NCBI GenBank assembly: GCA_037953625.1
Contig: CM075650.1
Coordinates: 42,784,206 to 42,848,205 of the forward strand
DNA from: Crotalaria pallida
Lineage: Eukaryota > Streptophyta > Magnoliopsida > Fabales > Fabaceae
Reading direction: 5' to 3'
Length of the DNA: 64,000 nt
The translations under genes were made by a program, and so were the position numbers. Every line of letters begins with the position of its first letter. Within the stretch, counting starts at the first letter, position 1. The notes beneath the pieces were generated by a model. It saw only the letters and a program-made list of their open reading frames with translations. It had not been told where the DNA came from and ran no database searches. This document shows positions 22,021 through 34,069 of this stretch, in pieces.

Positions 22021-22697
22021 GCCCCTTCTAGGGGCGATGAGTCAGACTCGTGACATTAAACAAGCGCTTTTTGGGAGGCAACCCAATTTTAAGTAATTCT
22101 CCCTTAGGATAGGCACTTTAGGATAGATGATTTTTTTAGGATAGTATAGGTAATTTTAGTTATTTTTTTATTTATTTATTTCTGTCTGCAAAAAAAAAAT
22201 GCAAGTACAGACCAGACGCGCCTGGGGCGCATGGCCTGGGGCGCGCGTCTACTGGTGCCATTTTGGTCAGCACGCCTGGGGGAGAAACCAAATTCCCCCC
22301 ACTTCCCTTTTCATCCCAATTAGGAAAAGCTAAGAACCCTAACCCCAATTTCATCCTCAATTCATAAATTCCATCACATTCAACCAAATTTCATCAAATT
22401 ACTCACTCACTCTTCCATTAATCATCATTCTCATCATCAATCTCTCTTTCTTTTTATCAAATTTTTCAAAAACCCCATTCCCCTCTCTTCTCTTCTCAAT
22501 TCGGATTTTTCCTAAAAAGGGCTAGGGAACACGAATTTTTCATTGTTTTAAGGTAAGAATCTCTTCTCTGTCCTTCTCTGGTCTGATTTGTTTGGATTTG
22601 GAAGGTTAGGATTGAGTTCTCTCTTTAAAATTTTGAAGGTTTTGTGCTGCCTGCCAGGTGTTCGATATATTGCCTTTTGCAATTTTTGAACTAAAAC
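22021..22697 (+). other. Athila spacer between gag-pro and ORF2
   Basis: Non-coding leader with GGGAGGCAACCCA, a GC-rich inverted repeat at 22214-22251 (arms AGACGCGC and GCGCGTCT around two CCTGGGGCGC copies) and a pyrimidine-rich stretch before the ORF2 ATG. The same CCTGGGGCGC unit recurs in this element's LTR. Confidence 0.65.
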
Positions 22698-23968
22698 ATG
22701 TTGAGAAAAGGAAAGAGGCCTATGGTGGACAGTAGTGGAGAGGTTGGGACGACTTTTGAGCATCCGAAAGTCGCCGAGTTTCATGATGGGAAAATGGTTA
22801 AGAGGAGGGTGCAGCCGGAATTGGGTATGGTCCTTGATGAGGTCGTTTCCGGTCAGCAGGTGGTTGGTCTTAGAGGTGTGGCGGAGGTGATGGAAGTGAT
22901 TAATGTGAACAAATGGGAGTTGAGTCAGAAATTGGTGTGGGAGTTCTATTCGCATGCTTGGTGGCGTGCACAATTAGAGAAGAAGGAGGAGTTGTTGCAT
23001 GGGACGGTTGAGCATCGGAGGGTTGCGTATGTGAGAGGCAAGGAAGTGTCGTATGATGCTGCTACTATAGCACGTGTCTTACACCTTCCTAGCTACTCGC
23101 CTACTATGGCCCCCGCTTTGTTCAACACGGATAGTTATGATGATGAGGGTATGTATTCTCTGGATATGCTTCAGAGACATTTGTTCTTGGCTGAAAAAAC
23201 ATGGAATTTAAATATTAATCAAATGCCAAAACATGTGTCTCAGAGGAATATGCAAGGAGCTGCCCGGTTTTTGGTTAGGTTCATTATGCACAACTTGTAC
23301 CCTCATTCCCATGATACTGAGATTTCCCCAGCCATATGTCGATTAGTGTATGCCCTGAAGTCCCTGATCAGCTGCACCGCTTTGCTATGAGTGATAAGGG
23401 ATACGTGGGATTTCCTTGGGTAATACACCAGTTGTGTTCTGCTGTGGGGGTAGTGCCTGGGAGTGATGAGATGACTGAGATTAAGAGGGCCACCATGCTG
23501 ACAAAAGCTGTCTGGGATAACTATGTTTTACTTGCTATTAAGACAGCTAGGGAGGATAGGCACCCACCCATTATTCTTGACCCACAGCCACCAGTCCAGG
23601 ATAGAGCAGGATCTTCTCGCCGACCGGCACAGTCGTCGGATGGTGTGGAGGACCTGAGGGTTATGATGCAGTCCATGATGAGGGAGCAGGCACTGCAGGG
23701 GCGATATTTGCGGCAGCAGGCTGAGTTTCAGCGTGTACAGTTACGCAGAGACGAGGTCCGCGATGATATTATGAGAGCCTGGAGTGCTGACCAGGGTTAT
23801 GCTTTTGAGTTGCCCCCTTATTCGGACTATGACGGAGTCTGTTGGACTATCCGGTGGATGTGCCTGAGCCTGATGATAGAGGGATGGATGAGGACTAGTT
23901 TGGGGTTGTTCTTATTTGATATATCTGATGTATTTTCCCCACCCCGCTATGTACTTGTGATATTATAA
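22698..23968 (+). pseudogene. Athila ORF2, 'putative plant transposon protein' domain
   Basis: This sits in the env-like position of Athila elements. The first part (22698-23350) has the motif set VWEFYSHAWW, VRGKEVSYDAATIARVLHLP and a later MQGAARFLVRFIMHNLYPHS, typical of the plant transposon protein domain found in these elements. Its function is unknown, and no signal peptide or membrane segment is apparent. The frame changes at about 23340-23390, and the rest (to 23968) is Gln/Arg-rich, possibly coiled coil. The break shows the protein is no longer made whole. Confidence 0.8.
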
Positions 23969-24132
23969 CTTGTTTTGCATTTTTTAGGATTTAATATATT
24001 TTTTTAATGCATGGATATTTATTTTGATCATTATCTTGTTGCATCTGTATTGCTGAGTTTTGTGCAGGTGTGAGTGTTGTCTCCTACCATTAGTGGTGCT
24101 TTATTGCACTAGTGCTAACCATTGCAGGTATT

Positions 24133-25582
24133 AAGTTTGGGGGAGCAACATCTCACTTGTGATTAGTGCTATTTTTGTGGATGTGATAGGTAGTATTCTT
24201 AATCTGTATCCTTGTCATTTTTGGTTAGTTTTTTTTTAGAATAGGTTTTTAATTTTTATTTTGTAGTTTTTAGGTAGAGTAGTTTGCTTGAGGACAAGCC
24301 AACCTCTAAGTTTGGGGGAGTATACAAAATAAAAATTGATTTTTTTTCAAGACTTGAATTGTTTCCCCATATTTGGTGTTGGTTTGTGTCTCTAGCAAGA
24401 GTAGGTGATTATTCTAGACTTAGGACTTTTTCTCTGATGATGCATGTATATACTTAGTTTAGGACTTAGACTCATTGACTGTTAACTCTATTTGATTGAG
24501 CTGTAAATATAATTGTGAACGGGTTATTTCGACAAATGCTTTCAGAACTTGTGATTAGTGAACTGACTTTAGCCAAGTGTGAGTTTTTGAGCCTATTTGA
24601 GGGGTAAATTTTATTGACATATTCTGATATTGAGACCCCTATTCTTTCATGAGTGTGTTCTCTTTGATATTGTCTTCTAGAACTTGACCTGTGACCATTT
24701 CAAAATTGATAATTGATTGCATGCATTAAGATGATTAAGGCACTTAGGGTGTGTTTTTGTGGCCTTCAGATGTTTTGCATTGATAATTTTCCCGTAATTG
24801 CCCATTTTGAGCCTTATGAGACATTATGATTTTTCTTTGGTGCCTTGCATTTATTGCATATTCTTTGTTACTACCTTGGGAATTTTGAATGAGCAATTGA
24901 GAGGAATATAGAAAGAAAAAGTGAAAGTAATTGGTGAAAAGTGTATGAGTTCTATTTCTCTTCCAAAGAAAAGCAAAAAGAGAATTACAAAAAATAACAA
25001 ATGTAAAGGAAGAGAATAGAAGAAGAAAAAAAATTGAGAAAAAAAGAAAGGAAGAATAAAATGTTCCTGATGTGAGTGTGAGTCTTTATTGTATTCATTG
25101 TTCATTCATGGTTTTTGAGGGAAACTTGCTTTTGTAAATATTTTTTGCGAGTTAGCCTTTGTTTTATCCCTTCTTTCTTTTATCCCACCTGACACTTTTA
25201 GCCATGGCCTCATTACAACCAAAATTAAAGACCTTTTGATTTTTGCATACTTTCAATAATTTCAGTGGCGATTTTGGTCTATGGTCAAGCCTATGGTAAC
25301 ACATTATCATTGTTGAACTTGAGTGAATTGAAAATATGCCCCTTATACACTTTAGAGAGAAACATTTGAGAGGTTGAGAGTGTTCACTAGTTCTGAGTTC
25401 TGATTGGGATTGTTATGTTAACTAGTTTGTGATTGTGTAAATAGCTTGTGATAATATGTGTTGGAGTCATGAGTCGTAGTCTTAGATGAGGTGTATATAT
25501 GTTGATTTAGGGAGTTTGTCTTTTGTTTAGAATTTTTATTTTACTTTTGCCTGGGACATGCAAAATGCTAAGTTTGGGGGAG
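24133..25582 (+). repeat. Three identical polypurine-tract copies (AAGTTTGGGGGAG)
   Basis: Copies at 24133-24145, 24308-24320 and 25570-25582. The last touches the 3' LTR and is the functional primer position. The minus-strand Athila element at 37.6-47 kb keeps all three, and the last two are separated by the same 1262 bp in both elements. The DNA between them is non-coding and AT-rich. Confidence 0.85.
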
Positions 25583-26886
25583 TGATTTGGGTCTGATATG
25601 TATAGTTTTTGGACTTCATTTTACCCTCTTTTACTTTGATTTGGCTTGTTTTCATAGCAAACTTAGGATCTTTTTATTAGTTTTTAGGAATTTTAGTAAT
25701 TGTAGTTTCCCATGAACTTTTTGATCGTTTGTTCAGTGTTTCAGGTGATTTTGGAGCTCAAATGGGAAAAATAATTATGGAATTGGAAAGAGCATTCAAA
25801 GACCTTGAAATAGGAAAAAGAACGGAGAAAAACGGAGCCGGAACAGGTCCACGCGCCTGGGGCGCGTGGACGGGTGCGCCTGGGGCGCGCAAATGAAGAA
25901 ACAGGGCAGCAGGAGAGGCGCGCGCTGGGGCGCGCTACCGCGTGTGCCTGGGGCGCGCGTGCACCAGAAAAAGCCCAATTGGGCCAAAACATCAGAAATT
26001 GATTGGGATTCTACTTAGAGATATTTTGTAAATATAAATTAGTGATTTAGAATTAGGTTAGGCAGTCAACTAGAGGATAAAACAGAATTTAGATTTGAAG
26101 AGGGAGATTGCATTGATTTGGAGCATTTGAAGATTGAAGGATTTGGGGTAATTTGTTTATGAATTTCCCTATTATGTCTTCTCTTCTTCTTATTTTTATC
26201 TGTAACTAAAACCCTCGTGTTAGGAACAAGGTGAATTTGTATGGCGTAGCTTATTTCAATTTATGATTTAAATTTTCACTGTTTTTAATTCATGCATTAA
26301 TTGTGTTTTTATTGCATACATAAACCTGCGCAATTTATGTTTTGGATTTCTTAATTCACAACGAGAGTTGGGATTTTGAATAGGCCATGCAATTAATGGT
26401 ATAATCAGTTCAAGTTATAGAGATATGATTGAATGATTATATGACTTTGTAATTCCCTTGTGCTGAATTTGATATTTTCTAATATTGTAATTTGTTGAGA
26501 GATCAAGGATTAAGTATTTAGAAAATAAGGGTAATAATAGAGAGATCTAACTATTGTTACTTGAGAGGAATGATCCATGAATTGAAGGATAATTAAAGGA
26601 AAATCTGAATTATAATTGAATAAGTGAAACCTACAATGAAACCAACGTTCCTAACCACTTTTCTCCCATAGTTTCTCAAATTTAATTTAATTTCAGCAAC
26701 TTAGTAGTTTAGTTAATTAGTGATTTTAAATCTGAATTTTAATTTAAATCAACTTTTTAGTTATAGGATTTATTTTTAATTACATCAAGGTGAAAATATA
26801 CTAAAAACACAACTCCCTGTGGGACGACATTCGGTCTTCCATACTATATTACTCATTGACCCAGTCCACTTGCTGGCACATCAACA
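25583..26886 (+). repeat. Athila 3' LTR (1304 bp)
   Basis: Starts TGATTTGGGTC directly behind the polypurine tract and ends GGCACATCAACA at the same point as the 5' LTR. A GC-rich palindrome cluster lies at 25848-25962 in otherwise AT-rich DNA, including a perfect 9-bp-arm hairpin at 25848-25870 around CTGGG, and GCGCC-TGG-GGCGC units. Confidence 0.92.
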
Positions 26887-27689
26887 GACTTTACAGAACA
26901 ACTGCATACATCTATAAAGGAAGAGAAATAGGAGAAAAGGAGGTCAGGGTGATGGTGATGGTGAAATTGAACTCAGTTATGGTTTTTTTGTTGCTTCTTT
27001 GAAACTGAACCACACAAATTTGAGTATATTAATATTAGCGGAAGATAACTAGGAGTCTAGGAGTATATTAATTTCACAAATCTGTTATTTTTGGGTTTTA
27101 GAATTTAGATGAACATAACTTACAATTAAGAAAGTGCCATTTCTAAGTGATCTATCACTAGTCCATAATTTTGGGGTTATTTTAATGTCTAATTCAATCC
27201 CTACTTTGACTTTTCATTCTCTTTTATTCCCTTCCCCCTCCCCTTCTTTATGTATTCTTCTTTCACACTAATTTTTCTTTTTGCAGAAACCAGGAGGAAT
27301 CATTATTGAGTATAGTTGACAACTTTCAGTTAGTTACAGTTAGTTAGTAGTTACTAGAATTAGTTATTCAGTTAGTTACTACAAGCTGTATATAAAAACT
27401 CTCATTGTATTCATTGTTACTCAAGTAATTCAATTACATTCATTCATTCTACAATTTCTATATTCTTAATAATCATTGCACTCCTCGACGAAGCTTGGTA
27501 AAATATAGTTATTTTTCCCATGAACTACTTTCTTTTCGTAGCTTGCTAGATGGTTTTAGCTTTCTTTTTTCTTTTGGTTGGTAAAACTGGGTATGATCCA
27601 GTTTTTTTTCTGGTTGGTTTGAATCAAAAGCTCCTTATTGCAACATATATCCTTCATTCTCACTTTTACCCCCTCATTTGGTCTTTCAG
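26887..27689 (+). other. CACTA internal sequence before the myosin block
   Basis: No protein-coding signal. 27308-27475 resembles a short LTR (repeated TTAGTTA, TATATAAAA at 27389, CATTCATTCATTC) but lacks a clear TG start and target duplication, so I do not call it an element. The last ~200 bp may be myosin intron ending in the acceptor TTTCAG at 27684-27689. Confidence 0.4.
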
Positions 27690-29701
27690 TGTGTTTCCAA
27701 AGTCGACGCATGAAACATTTGCCAACAAGCTTTATCAAACATTTAAAACTCACAAGCGCTTTATTAAGCCAAAATTGTCTCGAACGGATTTCACTGTTTC
27801 TCATTATGCTGGGGAGGTATGACTAGTTCTCTTAACATCAACAGCTGAAAAAATGAGACATCTTTACTCATTCATTTTTACCCTCGTAATCCTGCAGGTG
27901 CCATACCAGTCTAACCAATTTTTAGACAAAAACAAGGATTATGTGGTTCCTGAACATCGAGATTTATTGGGTGCTTCCAAATGTCCTTTTGTAGCTGGCC
28001 TTTTCCCACCACTTCCAGAAGAGTCATCAAAATCTTCCAAGTTTTCTTCAATTGGTTCACGTTTTAAGGTATTGTTCTTTTTCTAGTCTTCATCAGTAAA
28101 CTTGTGTACTTTGGTCCAACAACAATAAATTTATGTACAGGCTCATGCCACTACTTACAAATAATTGAACTGCATTCTTATTATCAGATAGCTAACAAAA
28201 TTCTGAATGGTGCAGTTGCCACTACAGCAGTTAATGGAAACATTAAATTCTACAGAACCTCATTACATTAGATGTGTGAAACCAAACAACCTCCTCAAGC
28301 CTGCAATTTTTGAAAATACTAACATTATGCAACAACTTCGCTGTGGTGTGAGTATACTTTTATGCTCTTCATTTCTTTCATTCTTTGGATAATAATTTGT
28401 ACAAAAGTATGTACATAGTTCCTTCATGTCCTCATCTGTCCCTAACACTTGACCCTATAGGGTGTTTTAGAGGCAATAAGAATCAGTTGTGCTGGCTACC
28501 CTACTCGCCATCCTTTCTTTGAATTTGTAAACAGATTTGGCCTCCTTGCTCCTGAGGCCATGGAAGCAAAGTAAGTACTCCTTTTTTGTATCTTCTATGC
28601 CTCAGAGGAAGAAAGTTTTGGCTTTGATGTGTTAAAATATTTTGTACCAAACTTGAGTATAGTGCTAATTTGTCAAGTAACTTCACCTATTAGCAGCTAT
28701 GATGAAAAAACCGTTTGCAAGAAGATTCTGGATAAGATGGGGCTTAAAGGATATCAGGTACTTTGAAGTGTTTCACCAGAATAATTATTGCTTTGATGTT
28801 CTTTCCCATAACTCTATAAAGATCATATATGGTCTTATGACATTCGTCTATAGATGAAATTTATACCCCGTTCACATCTCTTGGTCACAAAATTAACTGG
28901 ATTGGCTGTCAAACTTTGTAGATTGGAAAAACAAAATTAACTGGATTGGCTGTCAAACTTTGTAGATTGGAAAAACAAAGGTATTCTTGAGAGCAGGTCA
29001 GATGGCTGAACTAGATGGGCGAAGAGCTCAAGTACTTGGTATTGCAGCAAAATCTATCCAACGGCGTATACGAACCCATCAAGCTCGGAAACACTATCTT
29101 GCATTGAGAAAGAAGACCATATATGTGCAGTCTCGGTGGAGAGGTGAAATATTTTAAAAGTGAAATAGCCTAATTCATTTGTTAGGATAGGAGCAATTTT
29201 ATCTTCAGAGCATGGACTTCCCTATTTAGGATAATGTTGTCTAGTTGTTTAATCAGTCCCCTTTCTCCACATATTTTTAATATGTATGAGATAATATCTT
29301 TAGGAAGACTTGCTTGTAAACGATATGAGGGCATGAGAAGGGAGGATGCTGCTAAGAAAATTCAAAAGAACGTACGCAGATATGAAGCTAGGAAAGCCTA
29401 CAAAGAACTTCATGTGGCAGCACTTACATTTCAAACAGCTTTACGGGCAATCGCTGCTCGTAAGGAGTTCAGATTCAGGAAGCAGACTAAAGCTTCTATC
29501 ATTATTCAGGTTTTAGAAAAGTACTATATGATTTGGATCGTCCACTTGCACAATCAGTATTCAAATTTTAAAAAATTGCAGGCTCGGTGGCGTTGCCACA
29601 AAGCTGCCGTATATTATAAGAGGCTCAAGAGAGGTGCAATAGTTACACAATGTAGATGGAGGGGGCGTGTGGCCAGGAGAGAACTTAGGAAACTTAAAAT
29701 G
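27690..29701 (+). pseudogene. Myosin XI gene fragment, eight exons, captured in CACTA
   Basis: Exons at 27690-27816, 27898-28068, 28216-28347, 28461-28570, 28697-28757, 28966-29143, 29304-29509 and 29582-29701, each bounded by AG and GT. Joined they give 368 codons with no stop. The sequence covers the end of a plant class XI myosin motor (YVVPEHRDLL, EPHYIRCVKPNN, the converter-region LEAIRIS and FEFVNRFGLL, then KTKVFLRAGQMAELD), followed by the neck with about five IQ motifs (IQRRIRTH, RLACKRYEG, IQKNVRRYEA, ARWRCHKAA, QCRWRGRVAR). The ATP-binding front of the motor and the coiled-coil tail and cargo domain are absent, so no working motor can be made. Introns are kept, showing capture from genomic DNA. 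It could be transcribed and spliced from a CACTA promoter. Confidence 0.9.
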
Positions 29702-30284
29702 GTAAGTTTCTATGTTTACCATGATCCTTACATAATTTTTTTAATTGATATCGTAAAGTTGAACCTTCAGAAATAAATGACTAAAGATGCAACACATTCA
29801 ACCTGTAGCCAGAGGCAAGCGTACGAAGGGTGGAGTAGCAGATGTTGATGCTGCTGCAAGAATCTTCACGACTGGAATGAAGCTATGCGTATGGTGGATC
29901 TACACTTGCAAACAAAAGTTCGGACCAAACGAAAGTAACATGCTAATTAGGAATGAAGGTTTTGATAGAGCATAGTGGTGTCTTCTTTATAGATGACACC
30001 ATTTAGTTAAAAAAGACTTTGATTTTTTATTAGTTTGGATACTTATTTTTGTATTAGTTTGGATACTGTTCTAAGGAAAGACTGTCCATAAATGTCCTTA
30101 TTTTGTATATGTTCTTATTTTGGGTCTTGTAATAAACACAATTTACAATAATTGAATAAGTTTTTGACTAATTTATGTGTTATAAATTTAGTACTTATGT
30201 AACCCTATTAAAAATACTTCAGAATTTGAGACATAAACAAGATTTATTTGGTCAATTTTTATTTTTTTTTTAAATTAAACAAAG
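29702..30284 (+). other. CACTA region after the myosin block
   Basis: Starts with the donor GTAAGT of the last myosin exon. An acceptor-like CTGTAG (29803-29808) is followed by about 130 bp of open sequence up to 29975 that does not match the next myosin exon and that I do not recognise. The rest is AT-rich. Confidence 0.4.
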
Positions 30285-30642
30285 GCTATTGCAACGACAA
30301 TTTTGTTGTTTCAGAAGCATAATGTGTTTTGCAACGACATTGGCGTTGAAGAAGCTGAAAGTGTTTTGCAACGACATTGTCGTTGCAGAAGCCAAACGTG
30401 TATTGCAACGACAATGTCGTTGCTAAATAAATCAAATGTACATAGCTCTGCAGACTGTTTAGCAACGACATCTCTTATGCAACGACTCATGTCTTTATAA
30501 CAACGAAGAAAGTCGTTGCTATACCCTTTTGCAACGCCCATACCCGCAACGACTTTAGTCGTTGCAGAAAATATTTTTTGCAACGACTTTTGGTTTTTTG
30601 CAACAACTTTTGTCGTTGCAATAAAGGGTTTTTCTTGTAGTG
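30285..30642. repeat. CACTA right subterminal and terminal repeats
   Basis: About ten GCAACGAC/GTCGTTGC motifs in both orientations precede the terminal repeat ending CTTGTAGTG at 30642, mirroring the left end. Confidence 0.9.
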
Positions 30643-32960
30643 GCTTTCTCGACATGAACATGGAGTTTTGACTTAGAGGAAGTAATTAGTGTTATTTGAC
30701 CATTCTCGTGTTTATTCTGCTAACCTAATGAAAGTTAGAATATATTTTGTGCTTTTGCGACTATGCTAAAAAAAACATGAATATAATTTATGCTACAATT
30801 TTTGTTTTAAAATTATTGCTTAAGTCCAATATTTTTTTATAATTATTCAAACCGGTTCAATCGTGTCATGATTTTTTGTCGGATCTAGTTTGACCGTTTT
30901 TATCTCAGGAGAAATTATTAGTTGGTTATGAATCACCACGTCATTCATGGTTCAGATCAATAATAATCTGACACATCTTTATTTTTTTAATTTTTAATTT
31001 TATTTAAATATTTAATAAATTATGATTGGTTTCAACTGTAGATGATATGGTGGTCTAGGACCAAATAATAATTGCGAGGAAAGAAAGCACGCACTCACGT
31101 AACCCGATGATTTTGGTTGAAGCCTTGCATTTAAATTTTTCCTTATACATGGGCTACAGGTGGCTTAAAATATTATTAACCATTTCATTTCAAAGCACTT
31201 TGTCGGCATTTTGAGTATATAGTTTAATAACATCTCGTCAGCGTTTAAATTAAGCTTCATGAATCTACCAAAAAATAAATAAATTAAGCTTCAGGAGTCA
31301 TTATGTTGGGTGCTTCTATAAAATTTATTGGGTTCTTTTCGAGAATCATAGTCACAAATGGAAAAGTTCATACTACTATTTCTTAAAGTATAAAAGCTCA
31401 TCATAACTTGGAAATATTAATTGATTAGCTTTTCAACCTTTACTAGTGAAGTTAGTCTTTTTTTTTTTTTTTTTTTCTCACGACTATGATTCATGTAAAA
31501 CAACCCCTACTTGAGCCAAATATTACCACCGTGAACGAAAATCTTAGTCTATATATAAAGCTACGTACCCGAAAAGTAAATAATTATTTTCGTCTTTGAA
31601 AAATATATTAATTATCAATTTAGTTTATAAATTTTTTTTTACATCAATTTAGTCCTCTAATGTAAATTTTAATTTCCAAAAAATTCATATATTTATCAAA
31701 TAAATTTCTAAAAAGATCAATATGTTACCATGTTGATTTTTGAGGGGCTAAATTAATATAAAAAATATTTTGAATACTAAATTGATAATTAGTATAATTT
31801 TTTGGACACCAAAATAACTATTAAATTGTGATATATGATTATGATACATAAAATTGTACTATAAATATTATTCAAAGTTAGTCGACAAAGTGAGATTTGG
31901 CAAAATTGAAATAACTGCACTCAATACTTGTATCATTCTGCAACATATATATTCCACTAAAGGTACAATCATAGTGGTGTACCTTTAAAGAAACAAGAAC
32001 AAGATGGAATAGTCACGGTCACATGCTTATTTGTTTCATTTTAAATTATTACTTTGGCCTGGAAGTAAAAAGCAGTGTGAAATATTAAACCAGTGGTGGT
32101 CTGTCATAGTTTAAGAAGTTGGGATCGAGCAAAATTTGGTGAGTTTCGTTCGAAATGTTAACATCGATTTTTTTTTAAAGATTTTATTATTTTTCAAAAT
32201 ATGGTAAAGTCTTGAGTATTTCATATTAAAAACTCAATTTAAAACTTTGTAAAACTAAATGTTTTGTACTTTATATTTTTTTATTATCACCCTAATAATA
32301 TTAATAAACAAATTATTTTTTAAAATAATAATTAATAATATTTTTTAATAATAATTAATAATATTTTTAAATATGTGTTTTATCTTTTTTTTTTAATTCA
32401 TAAATATTATTGTTTGGAAAAAAATATTTGAGATAGTTTTTAGAAATATAAGATAGGTACTGTTAATATAAAAATAATGTTTTGTTCTTATTTAATTGTT
32501 ATTTTCGAAAATCAATACAACATTAATTATTATTTTTATAATTATATTCTCATCTAATTAATATGAGAGATAATAAGCGAGGAAAAAATAATTAATTATT
32601 ATAGAGAGAAAAATGCTAAAATATGTAAAATAAGCATTGATTTACTACAAAAACACATAATATTTGTTTAGAAAAGGGATCCGTTTATACCAAATTTAAT
32701 TACACAAACTCTAACAACGCTCATAACTTTTTAAACATTGTGAATTTCACTAATTCATCTGTTAATTAATAACCATATATCATCTTGATGATTGGTGTCA
32801 AATTAGGGAAAATTTAAACATTATTAAATATATATGGAAATAGCTCATTTTTCATATACTTTTAAGACATATTTTTCTTTATTAATCTTGACGTATATAA
32901 ATAAAGTAATAAATAATTTTGGATTTTTTGCGAAATTTGATATAAATGATTTATATGGTA
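30643..32960. other. AT-rich spacer
   Basis: No gene or element recognised. It contains a run of about 20 T (31459-31478) and many A/T-rich short repeats. 32330-32360 has a short duplicated AATAATTAATAATATTTTT. Confidence 0.5.
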
Positions 32961-33237
32961 CTACATCCGGTTTGAAATATAAGAAAAAACACACTTCACA
33001 TGGTTTAAAAAATAAGCAAAACTAACTCATTTTCTTAAATTTTATTTCATTTTCAATGCTACTTTCCTAAAACATCCCTAGAAAACTGTTATCTTATTTG
33101 ATTTTGTTTCATTCCCAATGTTACTTTCCTAAAATAACTCTATTTTTTTTATGAATTTGAAAAAATTAACTACAATCGACTAACCTTCTTAATAAGCCCA
33201 AAATAAGTTTTTTTTCTTATAATTCGAACAAGAGGAA
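32961..33237. mobile_element. MITE, Stowaway-like
   Basis: Imperfect terminal inverted repeats of about 30 bp (left CTACATCCGGTTTGAAATAT, right complement TTCCTCTTGTTCGAATTATA) share the AATATAAGAAAAAA block. Both ends are flanked by TA, the Tc1/mariner target. A related, truncated copy lies at 48744. No coding capacity. Confidence 0.6.
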
Positions 33238-34069
33238 TAAGAACTTTCAATCCAATGATTGATTCAATTATATTTGACTTGGCGCAAGAGTTGTGAGCGG
33301 TGTAAAAGTTCGTGAAATTTAATTTTATATAAATGGATCTCTTCTCTATTTTTTTAATTCAGAGGCTATGTCCTTAATAAGGAAATAAGGTAGTAATTAA
33401 CATTACTTAAATGAAATTAAAGTTAGTTTAAAAGCACATGATGATATAATATTGATGCATGAATTTTATAAGTCAAATGAGTTTTAACTACTATGATAAA
33501 AGATATGAAAAATTTAAAATTAAGTCATATAAAAGAATAATGATAAAATGTTGATGTGTGATAGTTTTATAAATTTGATGTTAAGAATTTGTTATAAATG
33601 ACCAATATAAAAAATGATGAGCAACCAACCGGGCATGTGATCTAAAGCTAAGTGCCCCCTTGAAATCCTCCTTGTGATAGTCCCATCTATTATTATTGCT
33701 CCCACACTTTCAAAATATCGTTCAGCTATGTGCCTTACAAATTAGGAAAGAAAGCAGTTGGACTTCGTGAATATTTCAAAGCCTTTTAGATTTATTTTTC
33801 TGCCCATTTTTTTTCCCTTTCTTTATATAATTAGTTTAATTTTAAAGCGAGATAAAATTATATTTACCTTTAATATAAGAAATATATATTTACCTTTTTA
33901 ATTGGTTTAGTTATAAGTATCCTTCACGGGAACCAATCTTGTATGACTCGGAAATATTCATAATATAGTAAAATTAATTAGTTTTACCGACGGGGATTTC
34001 TCGTTCTCAAGACTTGAATTCGAGTCTTTGCTAAAGGAGAAGCAAGCATGTATCAAATAAATCAAACAC
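33238..34069. other. AT-rich spacer
   Basis: No gene, element or strong repeat seen apart from the SINE flank at its right edge. Confidence 0.5.

Larger units (their letters stand above)
19023..26886 (+). mobile_element. Athila-type Ty3 element, non-autonomous, 5' LTR truncated
   Basis: Order: partial 5' LTR, tRNA-Asp-type primer site, gag-protease, env-position ORF, repeated polypurine tracts, 3' LTR. No reverse transcriptase, RNase H or integrase lies between the protease and the ORF2 region, so it depended on enzymes from another copy. The 561 bp of 5' LTR that remain differ from the 3' LTR at about 8 positions by eye (1.4%), indicating a fairly recent insertion. It lies inside the CACTA element. 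Confidence 0.9.
9585..30642. mobile_element. CACTA (En/Spm-type) transposon, 21.06 kb, carrying gene fragments
   Basis: The left end starts CACTACAAGAAAAACCC at 9585, and the right end is its inverted complement, finishing at 30642. The terminal inverted repeats agree at 31 of 32 positions. A 3-bp duplication GCT flanks both ends (9582-9584, 30643-30645), as expected for CACTA elements. Subterminal regions are full of GTCGTTGC / GCAACGAC motifs. I see no transposase, so it is probably non-autonomous. Its own cargo is a 14-3-3 exon and a block of myosin XI exons. About 15 kb of later insertions (Sirevirus, LINE, Athila) swell it from roughly 6 kb. Gene-fragment capture by CACTA elements is known in soybean (Tgm-Express1), though this terminal sequence appears to be a different family. 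Confidence 0.92.

Noticed and set aside
22698..23390. Host gene of unknown function
   Set aside because: Sits in the ORF2 position of an Athila element between gag-protease and polypurine tracts and has the plant transposon protein motifs.
27308..27475. Small solo LTR (TRIM-like)
   Set aside because: TATA-like and repeat content fit, but no TG start and no convincing target duplication were found.
27690..29701. Functional myosin gene
   Set aside because: The motor N-terminal half and the whole tail are missing, and the block lies inside a CACTA element.
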